A DNA stretch of 64,000 bases, taken from assembly GCF_003008575.1 (NCBI RefSeq), contig NZ_CP027667.1, positions 1,120,501 to 1,184,500 of the forward strand. Direction: 5' to 3'. Within the stretch, counting starts at the first letter, position 1. Every line of letters begins with the position of its first letter. This DNA comes from Melaminivora suipulveris. GTDB lineage: Bacteria > Pseudomonadota > Gammaproteobacteria > Burkholderiales > Burkholderiaceae_C. Under the pieces are notes generated by a model. That model made no database searches. It had not been told where the DNA came from and worked only from the letters and a program-made list of their open reading frames with translations. The position numbers and the translations under genes were made by a program. This document shows, piece after piece, positions 7,805 to 16,461 of the stretch.

Positions 7805-8608
7805 ATGACCGACGTGCAAACCACTCCACAGGCGCTGGCGCAACTGTCCAGCGCGCTCGAATCCGTGCTCAAGCTGCGCGTGCCGCCCATCGGCATGAAG
7901 CTGCTGGAATCCGAGGCGATGCTGGAAGTCATCCCGCGCGTGCGCCGCCCCAAGGCGGTCCACACCATGGACCAGATCGTCGCCCAGGCCACGCGCCTGG
8001 GCTGGACGGTGGGCATCACCTCGGAAGACCTGGTCGGCGACCAGTGCCGCTTCGTCGTCGGCCTGGGCCAGGACGATCCGGCCTGGCACACCGGCCAGCA
8101 CATGACCGGCGTGTGGTTCGCCACCGTTGAGGACGCCACGCGCCACCAGGCGGCCATGCACCGCGTGCCGCAGGGCCAGTACCGCGCGCTGGTCGTGGCG
8201 CCACTGCACAAGTGGAGCGGCCGCGCCGAAGACGCCCTGGGCCAGCCCGACATCGCGCTGTTCTACGCCACGCCCGGCGCCATGATGTACTTCATCAACG
8301 GCCTGCAGTGGAGCGGCTACCGCAACTTCCAGTGGGGCGTGGTGGGCGAGTCGTCCTGCGCGGATTCGTGGGGCCGGGCTTTGAAGACTCGCGAGCCCAG
8401 CCTGTCGATTCCCTGCTACGCCGAGCGCCGCTACGGCGGCGTGCTCGACGACGAGATGCTGATGGCGCTCACCGCCGCCGACATCGCCAAGGCGCTGGAC
8501 GGCATGCAGGCGCTGGCCAAGAACGGCCTGCGCTACCCCTTCCCGCAGTACGGCATCCAGATGGACGCGCGCGCCGGGCTGGGCGTGAGCTACCCGAAGA
8601 AGGGCTGA
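7805..8608 (+). CDS. DUF169 family protein
   Basis: 267 residues matching what I know of the DUF169 (COG2043-like) family: an N-terminal LKLRVPPIGMKLL segment, a central CRFVVGLGQ region and two C-terminal cysteine-containing stretches (GESSCADSWG, LSIPCYAERR). Its function is not established. The ATG at 7805 was chosen because a perfect AGGAGG lies eight bases ahead of it; a GTG at 7796 is inside that ribosome site. It follows the E1 beta gene by 17 bp and is therefore very probably co-transcribed with it. That placement, where an E2 subunit is expected, is the main functional clue. Confidence 0.82.
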   Translation: MTDVQTTPQALAQLSSALESVLKLRVPPIGMKLLESEAMLEVIPRVRRPKAVHTMDQIVAQATRLGWTVGITSEDLVGDQCRFVVGLGQDDPAWHTGQHMTGVWFATVEDATRHQAAMHRVPQGQYRALVVAPLHKWSGRAEDALGQPDIALFYATPGAMMYFINGLQWSGYRNFQWGVVGESSCADSWGRALKTREPSLSIPCYAERRYGGVLDDEMLMALTAADIAKALDGMQALAKNGLRYPFPQYGIQMDARAGLGVSYPKKG

Positions 8609-8636
8609 GCGCGCGGCGCAACCGGTGCGCCGCCGC

Positions 8637-9428
8637 TCAGGCCAGCCAGCGCTTTCTGCGCCGGTAGTGCTTGACGTTGTGGTAGTCCGCCGTCTCGCCG
8701 CCGCCCAGGTAGAACTCCTGCACGTCGGGGTTCTGTTTCAGGTCGGCGGCGCTGCCGCTCATGACCACGCTGCCGTTTTCCAGCAGATAGGCGTGCTCCA
8801 CGATGTCCAGCGCCGCGCGCGCGTTCTGCTCGACCAGCAGCACGCTCATGCCCTGCTCGCGGTTGATGGTGCGGATGATGGAAAAGATCTCCTTGACCAG
8901 CACCGGCGCCAGGCCCAGTGACGGCTCGTCGAGCATGAGCAGCCTGGGCTCGGTCATCAGCGCGCGGGCAATCGCCAGCATCTGCTGCTCGCCACCTGAC
9001 AGATACCCCGCCTTGGAGCGCGAGCGCTCGGCCAGGCGCGGGAAGTAGGCGTAGGCCTGGTCGCGCAGGCTCTCGAAGCTGCTTTGGGCGCCGCGCCCAG
9101 GGTAGGCGGCCAGCAGGTTGTCGTCCGGCGTCAGGTGGCCGAAGACGCGGCGCCCCTCCAGCACGTGCACCAATCCCATGGCCACACGCTCGGGCGGGCT
9201 GAGCGGCAGCAGATCCTTGCCGCGAAACGTCACCTGCCCACGCCGCACCTCGCCGCGCTCGGGCGCGAGCAGCCCGCTCACCGTCTTGAGCGTGGTGGAC
9301 TTGCCCGCGCCGTTGGCTCCGAGCAGGGCGACCATGGCGCCCTCCCCGACCTCCAGCGACACGCCTTTGATGGCGAGGAACACCCGGTCGTAGGCGACCT
9401 CGACGTTGTTGAGCGACAGCAGGCTCAC
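8637..9428 (-). CDS. livF: Branched-chain amino-acid-type ABC transporter ATP-binding protein LivF
   Basis: 263 residues. Walker A is GANGAGKS (37-44), the ABC signature is LSGGEQQMLAIARAL, Walker B is LLMLDEP, and the H-loop region is altered to LLVEQNA, as is normal for LivF. It energises a hydrophobic amino-acid/amide import complex with LivG. The GTG start at 9428 overlaps the stop of the upstream gene as GTGA. Upstream extension from 9530 only reads through the neighbouring gene in another frame. The permease genes livH and livM that should belong to this cluster are absent because of the adjacent deletion, so this ATPase may have lost its partners. Confidence 0.9.
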   Translation of the reverse strand: MSLLSLNNVEVAYDRVFLAIKGVSLEVGEGAMVALLGANGAGKSTTLKTVSGLLAPERGEVRRGQVTFRGKDLLPLSPPERVAMGLVHVLEGRRVFGHLTPDDNLLAAYPGRGAQSSFESLRDQAYAYFPRLAERSRSKAGYLSGGEQQMLAIARALMTEPRLLMLDEPSLGLAPVLVKEIFSIIRTINREQGMSVLLVEQNARAALDIVEHAYLLENGSVVMSGSAADLKQNPDVQEFYLGGGETADYHNVKHYRRRKRWLA

Positions 9429-10141
9429 TTGGCGGCGCCCTTGACTTCGATCTCCTTGATCAGCTTCCAGACGTCGTCCTGATAGGCGCGCGTCCAGTCG
9501 CCGCGGTTCACCCACTTGCCGCCCTTCCACTCGGACACGCGGCCCCAGCCGCCGTCCTGGTGGTCTTCTGCGGTGATGGTGATGGGCGGCATCAGGCCGT
9601 CTGCGTTGAAGTCCTTGATCGTCTCGTAGCCGGCCTTGATCTTCTCGGCGGTGAGCGGCGCGCCCTGCTTGGCCAGGGCCAGCTTGGCGGCCTGCACCGG
9701 CAGCGCCATGCTGGCCACGCCGATGTTGTAGTAGGTCGAGCCGACCAGCTTGGCATCGCCGCTACCCTGGCCGGGCTTGACGACCTTGTCCTGGATGCGC
9801 TTGAGGATGGCGCTGTCGCTGCCGGGGTTGACCAAGGTCACGCGCTTGACGCCCTCGGCGCTGTTGCCGCGGAAGGACTGCATGTCGGTCTCAGCCAGCC
9901 ACACCACCGAGTTGATCTTCTTGGGCGCGATGCCGTTGCTGATCGCGCCGCGCACCGACACCGCCTGACCGGGCCCCGCGCCCCAGATCAGCACCTGGTC
10001 GGGCTGGAAGCGCCGCACCTCCGACCAGGCCGAGGCCTGCTCGGTGCCGGGCGCCGGGTACGGGAAGGTCTGCAGCGTGAAGCCCTTGCTTTGCGCCAGC
10101 GACTTGAGCAGCTCGATGGGCTCGCGGCCAAAGGGCGTATC
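9425..10141 (-). pseudogene. ABC transporter substrate-binding protein (LivK/LivJ type), C-terminal part only
   Basis: The readable frame starts at the deletion junction with DTPFGREPIELLKSLAQSKGF, which belongs to the middle of a family 6 periplasmic ligand-binding protein, and continues to the natural C-terminus (VWKLIKEIEVKGAAK). The first half, including signal peptide and the first ligand-binding lobe, is missing. A GTG at 10018 opens the longest start-to-stop frame (197 residues), but a product lacking a signal peptide and one lobe would not work as a binding protein. The 3' end overlaps livF by four bases as in the intact operon. The sequence is joined directly to an acyl-CoA ligase fragment. 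Confidence 0.85.
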
Positions 10142-11040
10142 TGCACCCGCGTGAGCATGCTCGACCAGGCGCGCGGCGAAGTGAAATACACCGTGGGCGC
10201 GATCTCGCGCATGTCGTGCTGCAGGGTTTCCTGGTTCTCGGGGATGTTGACCGAGAACCTGAGCGCCACGGCGGCGTTCACCGAGAAGATGAAGTCCCCC
10301 ACCCAGGCGATGGGCATGTAGGCCATGTGCGTCTCACCCTCCAGGATGAAGCTCGCAGCGGCGGCGTTGCGCACGGCCGCCAGCACCTGGCGGTGCTTGA
10401 GCGGAACGCCCTTGGGCGCGCCGGTGGTGCCCGACGAATGCAGCAGCACCGCCACATCATCGGCGCTGCTGCGCGCCACCAGCTCCTGGGCCAGCGCGGG
10501 GTTGTCGCGCAGCCGTGCGCGTCCGCGCTCGACGATTTCGGTGAAGGCCAGCACGCCCTCGGCCGTCGTGCCGGTCAACCCACGCGGGTCGTCATAGATG
10601 ATCCAGCGCATCTGCGGGTGCCGCTCGCGCAGGTCCACCAGCTTGTCCACCTGCTCCTGGTCCTCGGCCAGGGCGAAGACGATGTTCTCGCGCTGCACCT
10701 GGCCGAGCAGCTGCTCGGGTGTGAAGTCGGGATAGGCCGGCGAGGGAATGGCGCGCAGGGCGATGGCGCCGACCATGCCGAAGTACAACGCCGGGCGGTT
10801 GTCGCCCACCACCAGCAGCTTGTCCTGCGCACCCAGGCCCAGCCCTTCCAGCCCGGCGGCGGCGGCGAGCACTTGCTCCAGGTACTGCTGCCAGGTGAAC
10901 TCTTCCCAGATGCCGCGATTGCGCTCGCGCATGGCCACGCTGCGGCCGTGCTCGGCGGCGTTGCGCGCCAGAAGTTGCAAAAGGCTGGCACCTTCCGGTA
11001 CCTGCGCGGCGGCGCGCGCCGCGGCGTCATGCGGCGGCAT
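10135..11040 (-). pseudogene. AMP-dependent long-chain acyl-CoA synthetase, N-terminal fragment
   Basis: About 300 residues of a FadD15-like acyl-CoA ligase remain (starting MPPHDAAARAAAQ). The AMP-binding P-loop LLHSSGTTGAPKGVP and the segment TVYFTSPRAWSSMLTRVQ are present. After VQIR the frame is lost, and about 50 unrelated residues follow to a stop at 9988. The normal enzyme is roughly 600-650 residues; the rest of the adenylation domain and the C-terminal domain that completes thioester formation are gone. Its start overlaps the livG stop by 14 bp. In Burkholderiales I know this ligase as a member of a livG-ligase-livH-livM-binding protein-livF cluster, which makes a single internal deletion the simplest explanation. 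Confidence 0.85.
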
Positions 11041-11830
11041 CGTCGACCCCTCCGATGTACGCGGCGACGACGGCCGGATCGTTCACGGCCGCAAGCGTCG
11101 GGCCTTCGGCGAGGACTTCGCCGTTGTTGATGACCAGGGCCCGGTCGCAGATGGCGGTGATGACGTCCATGTGGTGCTCGATCAGCAGGATGGTCAGGTC
11201 GAGCGCCTCCTTGGCGTCGAGCACGAAGCGCACGATGTATTCCTTTTCCTCCTGGTTCATGCCGGCCATGGGCTCGTCCAGGATCAGAAAGCGCGGCTCG
11301 GCGGCCAGCGCGCGCGCCAGTTCGACGCGCTTTTGCAGGCCCAGCGGGATGACCTCGACCGGCTCGTCGCGCACGGCCTCCAGTTGCAGCAGGTCGATGA
11401 TCTCCTCGACCTTGCGCCGGTGCGCGATCTCGTCCTTTTGTGCCCACCACCAGTCAAACAGCGAGGCCATGGCGCTGGGACGCATGTAGATGTGCCGCCC
11501 CATGAGGATGTTGTCCAGCACGCTCATGCCCTTGAACAGCGCCACGTTCTGGAAGGTGCGGGCGATGCCGCGGCGCGCGATGTGGTCCGGCCGCACGCCG
11601 TTCAGGCGCTGGCCCTCGAAGGTGATGCTGCCGTGTTGCGGCGGGTAAAAGCCCGTGATGGCGTTGATCAGCGTGGTCTTGCCGGCGCCGTTGGGCCCCA
11701 CCAGGCCGTAGATCTCGCCCTTGCGGATCTGCATGGACACGTCCTTCAACGCGCGCACACCGCCAACCCAGCGACTCACATGGTCCAGCGCCAGGATGGC
11801 GTCCCCCGTGGCGGTGTCACCTGATCGCAA
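11027..11830 (-). CDS. livG: Branched-chain amino-acid-type ABC transporter ATP-binding protein LivG
   Basis: 267 residues. Walker A is GPNGAGKT (about 45-52), Q-loop ARTFQNVALF, a signature variant near VIPLGLQKRVELARAL, Walker B FLILDEP and H-loop LIEHHMDV. The C-terminal VVAAYIGG tail is typical of LivG. The signature lacks the usual LSGGQ (it reads IPLGLQKRVE), a variation seen in this ligase-linked subfamily. The TTG at 11830 is proposed as start because AGGAAGGGA lies about nine bases upstream and no ATG is suitably placed; this choice is moderate. It is first in the disrupted operon: livG, ligase fragment, binding-protein fragment, livF. Confidence 0.85.
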   Translation of the reverse strand: MRSGDTATGDAILALDHVSRWVGGVRALKDVSMQIRKGEIYGLVGPNGAGKTTLINAITGFYPPQHGSITFEGQRLNGVRPDHIARRGIARTFQNVALFKGMSVLDNILMGRHIYMRPSAMASLFDWWWAQKDEIAHRRKVEEIIDLLQLEAVRDEPVEVIPLGLQKRVELARALAAEPRFLILDEPMAGMNQEEKEYIVRFVLDAKEALDLTILLIEHHMDVITAICDRALVINNGEVLAEGPTLAAVNDPAVVAAYIGGVDDAAA

Positions 11831-12002
11831 AGTGTCGTCCCTTCCTGATCGGCGCCGCGCGTGGCAGCGCGGCCAAAGAACCGCGCCCGAGGCTGGCGCG
11901 GTCAGAGGGACGAAAAATAGCCAGCTATCGAGCCCGCCGCCATGAGGCTCGCAACCTATTGACAAAGCCGGCTTGCACGCTGGCCCGGATCGAGCGCCAG
12001 GA

Positions 12003-12533
12003 TCAGCGCTTGCGGCCCTGCGCGCCGGCAGCCAGGCTGCCGCAGTCGGCCGATACGCGGCGCGCCTCCACATCCATCTCGGTGCGGCCGCCGTCCTTGC
12101 CCTGGACCTGCATCACCGCACGACTGGTGTAGTGCTGCGGGCTGTGCAGCGTGACGGTGAAATCGCCCTGGCTGGGCGGGTTGGTGCACACCATGCGGCC
12201 CTTCCAGGTCTTGGCGCTGCGGCTGACCTGGGTGTAGGTGCAGTCGCCCTCCTTGTGGCCCTCGCGGATAGGGCCCTCGCGCACATCTTCGGGCGCCAGA
12301 CACACGCGCACCGCCGTCCGGCCGCCCTTGCCTGCGGCCACGCCGATGCCCATTTGCTGCTCCATCATCTTGCGCACCTCGGGCGGCATGTTCTTGAGCT
12401 GCTCCTGCAGGCCGGGGATCTGCATGCTGGTCTGCATTTCCCACAGGCCGGGGTCGATGGTCTGCGCCTGGGCGGCGCCTGCGCTCACCGCTGCGGCCAG
12501 CAGCGCCGCCGGCAATGCCGTGGACTTCTTCAT
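12003..12533 (-). CDS. DUF3617 family periplasmic protein
   Basis: 176 residues: signal peptide 1-24 (cleavage near AQA-QT), then a DUF3617 core beginning IDPGLWEMQTSMQIPG and containing conserved cysteines (VRVCLAPED, GDCTYTQVS, GRMVCTNPP, SADCGSL) probably paired in the periplasm. DUF3617 proteins have no established function. The ATG at 12533 has an AGGAGGCAAGGG-like stretch upstream on the reverse strand and begins the signal peptide. It stands alone between the liv remnant and the ABC exporter. Confidence 0.85.
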   Translation of the reverse strand: MKKSTALPAALLAAAVSAGAAQAQTIDPGLWEMQTSMQIPGLQEQLKNMPPEVRKMMEQQMGIGVAAGKGGRTAVRVCLAPEDVREGPIREGHKEGDCTYTQVSRSAKTWKGRMVCTNPPSQGDFTVTLHSPQHYTSRAVMQVQGKDGGRTEMDVEARRVSADCGSLAAGAQGRKR

Positions 12534-12638
12534 ACCCTTGCCTCCTGCCGCCGTGCGGCCCGTGTTGTTCGACATGGGCCCGCACCATAGCCGCAATGCC
12601 GCCATCCACGCAATGTGGAGGGGGGCCGAGGCCCAGCC

Positions 12639-14462
12639 TTAACGGTCGCCGTCCTGGTTCAGCTGCATGGCCCACATGCCGGCGTAGCGCCCGCCTGCAG
12701 CCAGCAGCGCAGCGTGGTTGCCGCGCTCGACGATGCGCCCGCCATCCATGACCAGGATCTCATGCGCATCAACCACCGTGGACAGCCGGTGCGCAATGAC
12801 CAGCGTGGTCTTGCCCTGGGCGACGGCGCGCAACTCGGCCTGTATGGCGCGCTCGTTGTGCGAGTCCAGTGCGCTGGTGGCCTCGTCGAAGATCAGGATG
12901 GGCGGGTCCTTCAGCAGTGTGCGGGCAATCGCCACACGCTGCTTTTCGCCGCCGGAGAGCTTCAGGCCGCGCTCGCCGACCATGGTCTCGTAGCCCTTGG
13001 GCTGGGCGGCGATGAAGGCGTGGATGTGCGCGGCGCGCGCGGCCTGCTCGACCTCGGCCTGGCTGGCGTCGGGCCGGCCGTAGGCGATGTTGTAGGCCAC
13101 GGTGTCGTTGAACAGCACGGTGTCCTGCGGCACGATGCCGATGGCGCGGCGCAGGGATTGTTGGGTGACGGCGCGGATGTCCTGGTCAGCGATGGTGATG
13201 CGCCCGCCCTGCAGGTCGTAGAAGCGATACAGCAGGCGGCTCAAAGTGCTCTTGCCGGCGCCGGACGGGCCGACCACGGCTACCGTCCTGCCCGCCGGAA
13301 TCTCGAAACTCACACCCTGCAGGATGGGCCGCGCTGGCTCGTAGGCGAAGTGCACGTCCTCGAAGCGCACGGCAGGCGGGCCGTCCAGCACCAAAGGCAC
13401 CGCGCCCGGAGCGTCGGCCACCTCCTGCTCGCGGTCCATGAGGGTGAACATCTTGTCCAGGTCGGTCAGGTTCTGCTTGATCTCGCGGTACACCACGCCC
13501 AGGAAGTTCAGCGGGATGTAGATCTGGATCATGAAGGCGTTGACCATGACCAGATCGCCCAGCGTCAGGCGCCCATCGGCCACACCCTGCGTGGCGCGCC
13601 ACAGGATGGCCACCAGGCCGATGGCGATGATGAGCTGCTGGCCGGTGTTGAGCAGCGACAGCGTGCTGCGGCTCTTCAATTGCGCGCGGCGCAGCTGCTC
13701 CAGGCTCTCGTCGTAGCGGCGCGCCTCGAACTGCTCGTTGTTGAAGTACTTGACGGTCTCGTAGTTCAAGAGCGAGTCGATGGCTTTCGCGTGAGCGGCC
13801 GAGTCGAACTGGTTGGCCTGGCGGCGAAACTGGATGCGCCACTCGGTCACCCACACCGTCCAGGCGATGTACAGCACCAGCGCGGTGAGCGTGATGCCGG
13901 CAAACCAGGCATCGAAGCGCAGCGCCAGGATGGTGAGCACCAGCAGCACCTCGACCAGCGTGGCGGCGATGTTGAACAGCGCGAACGACACCAGCGACTC
14001 GATGCCGCGCACGCCGCGCTCGATGTCGCGCGTCATGCCACCGGTCTGGCGTTCCAGGTGAAAGCGCAAGCTCAAGCCGTGCAGATGTTCGAAGGTCTTG
14101 AGCGCAATCGCCCGCGCCGCGCCGTGCGTGGCCTTGGCAAAGACCAGCTCGCGCAGCTCGTTGAACAGCGAATTGCCAAAGCGCAGCAGACCATAGGCGA
14201 CCAGCAACCCCACCGGCACCACCAGCAGCGCGGCGGCGCTGCCGGGCGGAATGGTCATCGAATCGATGAGCTGCTTGAGCAGCAGTGGCACGCCGACGTT
14301 GGCCAGCTTGGCGCCGACCATGAAGGCGATGGCCGCCAGCACGCGCCCTTTGTATTGCCACAGGTAGGGCAGCAGGCGCGATAGCGTGGCCCAGTCGCTG
14401 CGGGGTGCGGGTGCACTGGTGTCGGAAGGCAGGGGGATAGGGTCGGAGCCGGGTCGGCGCAT
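12639..14462 (-). CDS. ATM1-type ABC exporter (membrane domain fused to ATP-binding domain)
   Basis: 607 residues. Six membrane helices lie in the first half (about 35-310, e.g. VLAAIAFMVGAKLANVGVP, VGLLVAYGLLRFGNSLF). The nucleotide-binding domain spans about 365-600: Walker A GPSGAGKS, signature LSGGEKQRVAIARTLL, Walker B ILIFDEATSALD and H-loop VIAHRLSTV. The segment GIVPQDTVLFNDTVAYNIAY is characteristic of the Atm1/HMT1 branch, whose bacterial members export glutathione-bound compounds and protect against heavy metals. The ATG at 14462 was preferred to longer upstream frames, which read antisense through the thioesterase gene. It is divergent from that gene. Confidence 0.88.
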   Translation of the reverse strand: MRRPGSDPIPLPSDTSAPAPRSDWATLSRLLPYLWQYKGRVLAAIAFMVGAKLANVGVPLLLKQLIDSMTIPPGSAAALLVVPVGLLVAYGLLRFGNSLFNELRELVFAKATHGAARAIALKTFEHLHGLSLRFHLERQTGGMTRDIERGVRGIESLVSFALFNIAATLVEVLLVLTILALRFDAWFAGITLTALVLYIAWTVWVTEWRIQFRRQANQFDSAAHAKAIDSLLNYETVKYFNNEQFEARRYDESLEQLRRAQLKSRSTLSLLNTGQQLIIAIGLVAILWRATQGVADGRLTLGDLVMVNAFMIQIYIPLNFLGVVYREIKQNLTDLDKMFTLMDREQEVADAPGAVPLVLDGPPAVRFEDVHFAYEPARPILQGVSFEIPAGRTVAVVGPSGAGKSTLSRLLYRFYDLQGGRITIADQDIRAVTQQSLRRAIGIVPQDTVLFNDTVAYNIAYGRPDASQAEVEQAARAAHIHAFIAAQPKGYETMVGERGLKLSGGEKQRVAIARTLLKDPPILIFDEATSALDSHNERAIQAELRAVAQGKTTLVIAHRLSTVVDAHEILVMDGGRIVERGNHAALLAAGGRYAGMWAMQLNQDGDR

Positions 14463-14631
14463 GGGCGTGGCGATGGCGCGCAGGTGCTGCGCGCTGGAAG
14501 GTGAAACGAGCAGCCATTGTGGCCGCGCACGCCGCCACGGGCTGGCTGCGGCGCGCGCACGCCGTGTCGGACAATGCGGCCTTTGCGCGGCGCACAGGGC
14601 GCCGCACACCTCCAGCCCCCTACCCGAAGCC

Positions 14632-15054
14632 ATGACCGAACACGCCCACGCCGATTCGCACCCCCATCTGCCCAGCGACAAGGAGCTGGTGCTCAAAGTC
14701 ATCCCCATGCCGGCGGACACCAACGGCAACGGCGACATCTTTGGCGGCTGGGTCATGGCGCAGGTGGACCTGGCCGGCTCGGTGCTCCCGGCGCGCCTGA
14801 TCTGCGGGCGCATGGCCACGGTGGCCGTGAACGAGTTCGTCTTCAAGCAGCCGGTGCGCGTGGGCGACCTGCTGTCGTTCTTCGCCGAGGTCACGCGTGT
14901 GGGCAACACCTCGATGACGGTGCGCGTGGAGGTCTATGCCGAGCGCATGCGCGCCCAGGGCCGCTACCTGAAAGTGACCGAGGCCAGCCTGACCTACGTC
15001 GCCATCGACGACAACGGCCGGCCGCGCCCCATCGCCCGCACAATGCAGGCGTGA
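14632..15054 (+). CDS. Acyl-CoA thioesterase, YciA-like hot-dog protein
   Basis: 140 residues with the hot-dog acyl-CoA hydrolase pattern: MPADTNGNGDIFGGWVMAQ (about 26-44), carrying the catalytic aspartate and the N-cap of the central helix, followed by VAVNEFVFKQPVRVGDLLSF. YciA-type enzymes hydrolyse short- to medium-chain acyl-CoA in the cytoplasm. The ATG at 14632 gives a normal-length protein; the longer in-frame version from 14386 covers the divergent promoter region. A strong bidirectional terminator follows the stop codon. Confidence 0.9.
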   Translation: MTEHAHADSHPHLPSDKELVLKVIPMPADTNGNGDIFGGWVMAQVDLAGSVLPARLICGRMATVAVNEFVFKQPVRVGDLLSFFAEVTRVGNTSMTVRVEVYAERMRAQGRYLKVTEASLTYVAIDDNGRPRPIARTMQA

Positions 15055-15083
15055 AGCTAAGCGTCGCAATCGCCAAAAACAAA

Positions 15084-15108
15084 GGGAGCCGCAATGGCTC
15101 CCTTTTTT
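15084..15108 (+). terminator. Rho-independent terminator, probably bidirectional
   Basis: Perfect 7-bp stem GGGAGCC/GGCTCCC with loop GCAAT, followed by six T residues (15103-15108). The other side has AAA directly and AAAAAC nearby, so it can also end transcription from the convergent bactofilin gene, which stops at 15135. Confidence 0.9.
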
Positions 15109-15134
15109 ACGCCCCTTGCGATGTGGGCCGGCCC

Positions 15135-15758
15135 TCAGGCCACGGCCATGGCGGGCGCCGCAGGCGACGAGGATGGCGACGACGCGCTGGCACCTGCCGG
15201 GGTTGCGGCGCGCGTTCGGCCGGCGCTCAGCCCGCCCTCGATCTCGCCGCTGAGCTGGCCGCCCTCTTCGATCACCACCTTGCCGTAGCGGATCTTGCCG
15301 CTGACCCGGCCCGAACCGAAGATGACCAGCTTCTCGCGCACCGTGAGCGTGCCGTCGAACTGGCCGTGGATCTCGGCGATGTCGATCTCGGCGCTGCCGC
15401 GGAACGCACCCTGCTCGGCGATGTGGATCACGCGCGAGTCCATGGTGGCCTCCACCGTACCTTCGACCACCAGCGTGTCGCAGTCGGTGATCTCCACGCC
15501 CTTGAGCTTGATGTTGGGGCCGACGGTGAGCTTGCTGCCACCCGTCTCGCCTGCCGCGCTGGCCGGGGTGGTCGGCGCTGCGCTGGCCGCAAGGGCCGAA
15601 GGGACGGCGGCGCCAGCGGTTGCCGGGCTGCGGCTGGCGCCGCTGCTCAAACTGCCGGGCGTCGTCTGCCGGGGGGTAAGGCTGTCATTGTTGCTGCTGC
15701 CCGGACTGCTGCCGGGGCTGCTGTCTCGTCTGCCAAAGAAGGGGTTTTGCACGGCCAT
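15135..15758 (-). CDS. Bactofilin family cytoskeletal protein
   Basis: 207 residues. A central bactofilin beta-helix (about residues 75-180) shows the repeating short hydrophobic/glycine pattern: IKLKGVEITDCDTLVVEG, AEQGAFRGSAEIDIAEIHG, KIRYGKVVIEEGGQLSGEI. It is flanked by Ser/Pro/Ala-rich disordered tails. Bactofilins polymerise without nucleotides into filaments that position wall-synthesis and polar proteins. The MAVQNPFF start at 15758 fits the short N-terminal peptide that often mediates membrane binding. The N-terminal tail has SSPGSSPGSS repeats. It is convergent with the thioesterase gene across a terminator. Confidence 0.92.
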   Translation of the reverse strand: MAVQNPFFGRRDSSPGSSPGSSNNDSLTPRQTTPGSLSSGASRSPATAGAAVPSALAASAAPTTPASAAGETGGSKLTVGPNIKLKGVEITDCDTLVVEGTVEATMDSRVIHIAEQGAFRGSAEIDIAEIHGQFDGTLTVREKLVIFGSGRVSGKIRYGKVVIEEGGQLSGEIEGGLSAGRTRAATPAGASASSPSSSPAAPAMAVA

Positions 15759-15910
15759 CGGAACTCCTGGAAAAACACGGGCCAATGCTAGGTGCAGGGC
15801 CGCACTGCAAGTGCTGGCCAGACGCAAGAGGAGTAACCAAAGCGCTCCCTGGTTGCATGCGCTTGCAGGGTTTGCAGCACCAAACAGGTATGTGGCGCTG
15901 TCGTCCCGGA

Positions 15911-16387
15911 TCACGAAACGATGTAGGCCGCGGCGCCGGTTGCCAGCAGCTCGCCCTGCTGGCCGAGGAATTCCATGCGTGTGCTGGCCACGCGCGAGCC
16001 CAGGCGCAGCACCTGGGCCTGCAGCGAGAATTGCGCGCCGATGGCGGCGCGCAGGTAGTCGATGCGCAGGTCGATGGTGCCCAGCCGCGCAAAGCGTTGC
16101 AGCCGCGCCGCCGGGGTCTCGTCCATGTGCTTGCCGCCGATGGCCGCCATGACGGCCAGGCCGCCCATGGCGTCCAGCCCGGCGCTGATGACGCCGCCGT
16201 GCAGCCGGTTGTAGGTGAAGTGGCCCACCAGCTCCGGGCGCATGTCGATGTGCGCGGCCACGCGATCCGGCGCCAGCGTGGTGATGCGCAGCCCCAGCAG
16301 CCGGTTGAAGGAGATGTGCTGCTCGAACATCTCCTTCAGGCCGGCGACGAACTCAGCCTCGAAGGCAGCGGGGGCGGCAGGCTTCAT
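15911..16387 (-). CDS. PaaI-like thioesterase (hot-dog family)
   Basis: 158 residues. The hot-dog core includes YNRLHGGVISAGLDAMGGLAV, the HGG segment lining the active site of PaaI/YbgC-type thioesterases, then LRIDYLRAA and SRVASTRMEFLG. It likely hydrolyses an acyl- or aryl-acyl-CoA. It is the last member of the minus-strand beta-oxidation gene series, separated from the hydratase gene by a dispersed repeat. The start at 16387 removes an upstream extension that reads through that repeat. Confidence 0.85.
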   Translation of the reverse strand: MKPAAPAAFEAEFVAGLKEMFEQHISFNRLLGLRITTLAPDRVAAHIDMRPELVGHFTYNRLHGGVISAGLDAMGGLAVMAAIGGKHMDETPAARLQRFARLGTIDLRIDYLRAAIGAQFSLQAQVLRLGSRVASTRMEFLGQQGELLATGAAAYIVS

Positions 16388-16398
16388 GTTTTTTGCTA

Positions 16399-16461
16399 CT
16401 TTATTAATAGCTACACACGGTTGATACACGCCGACTGAAGGCCTTTTTAACTTGAAATCAG
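16399..16461 (+). repeat. Dispersed intergenic repeat copy
   Basis: Contains AATAGCTACACAC, then TACACGCCGACTGAAGGC, then TTTTAACTTGAAATCAG, matching the forward copy at 5555-5620. Its end runs into the last codon of the enoyl-CoA hydratase gene (stop at 16458-16460). Confidence 0.7.

Noticed and set aside
9988..10134. Continuation of the acyl-CoA ligase frame past the junction as a real C-terminus
   Set aside because: The last about 50 residues are Arg/Ser/Pro-rich and read out of frame through the binding-protein sequence, so they are a consequence of the deletion rather than a domain.
12615..14384. 589-codon open frame on the plus strand
   Set aside because: Antisense shadow of the ATM1-type ABC exporter; no domain-like sequence.
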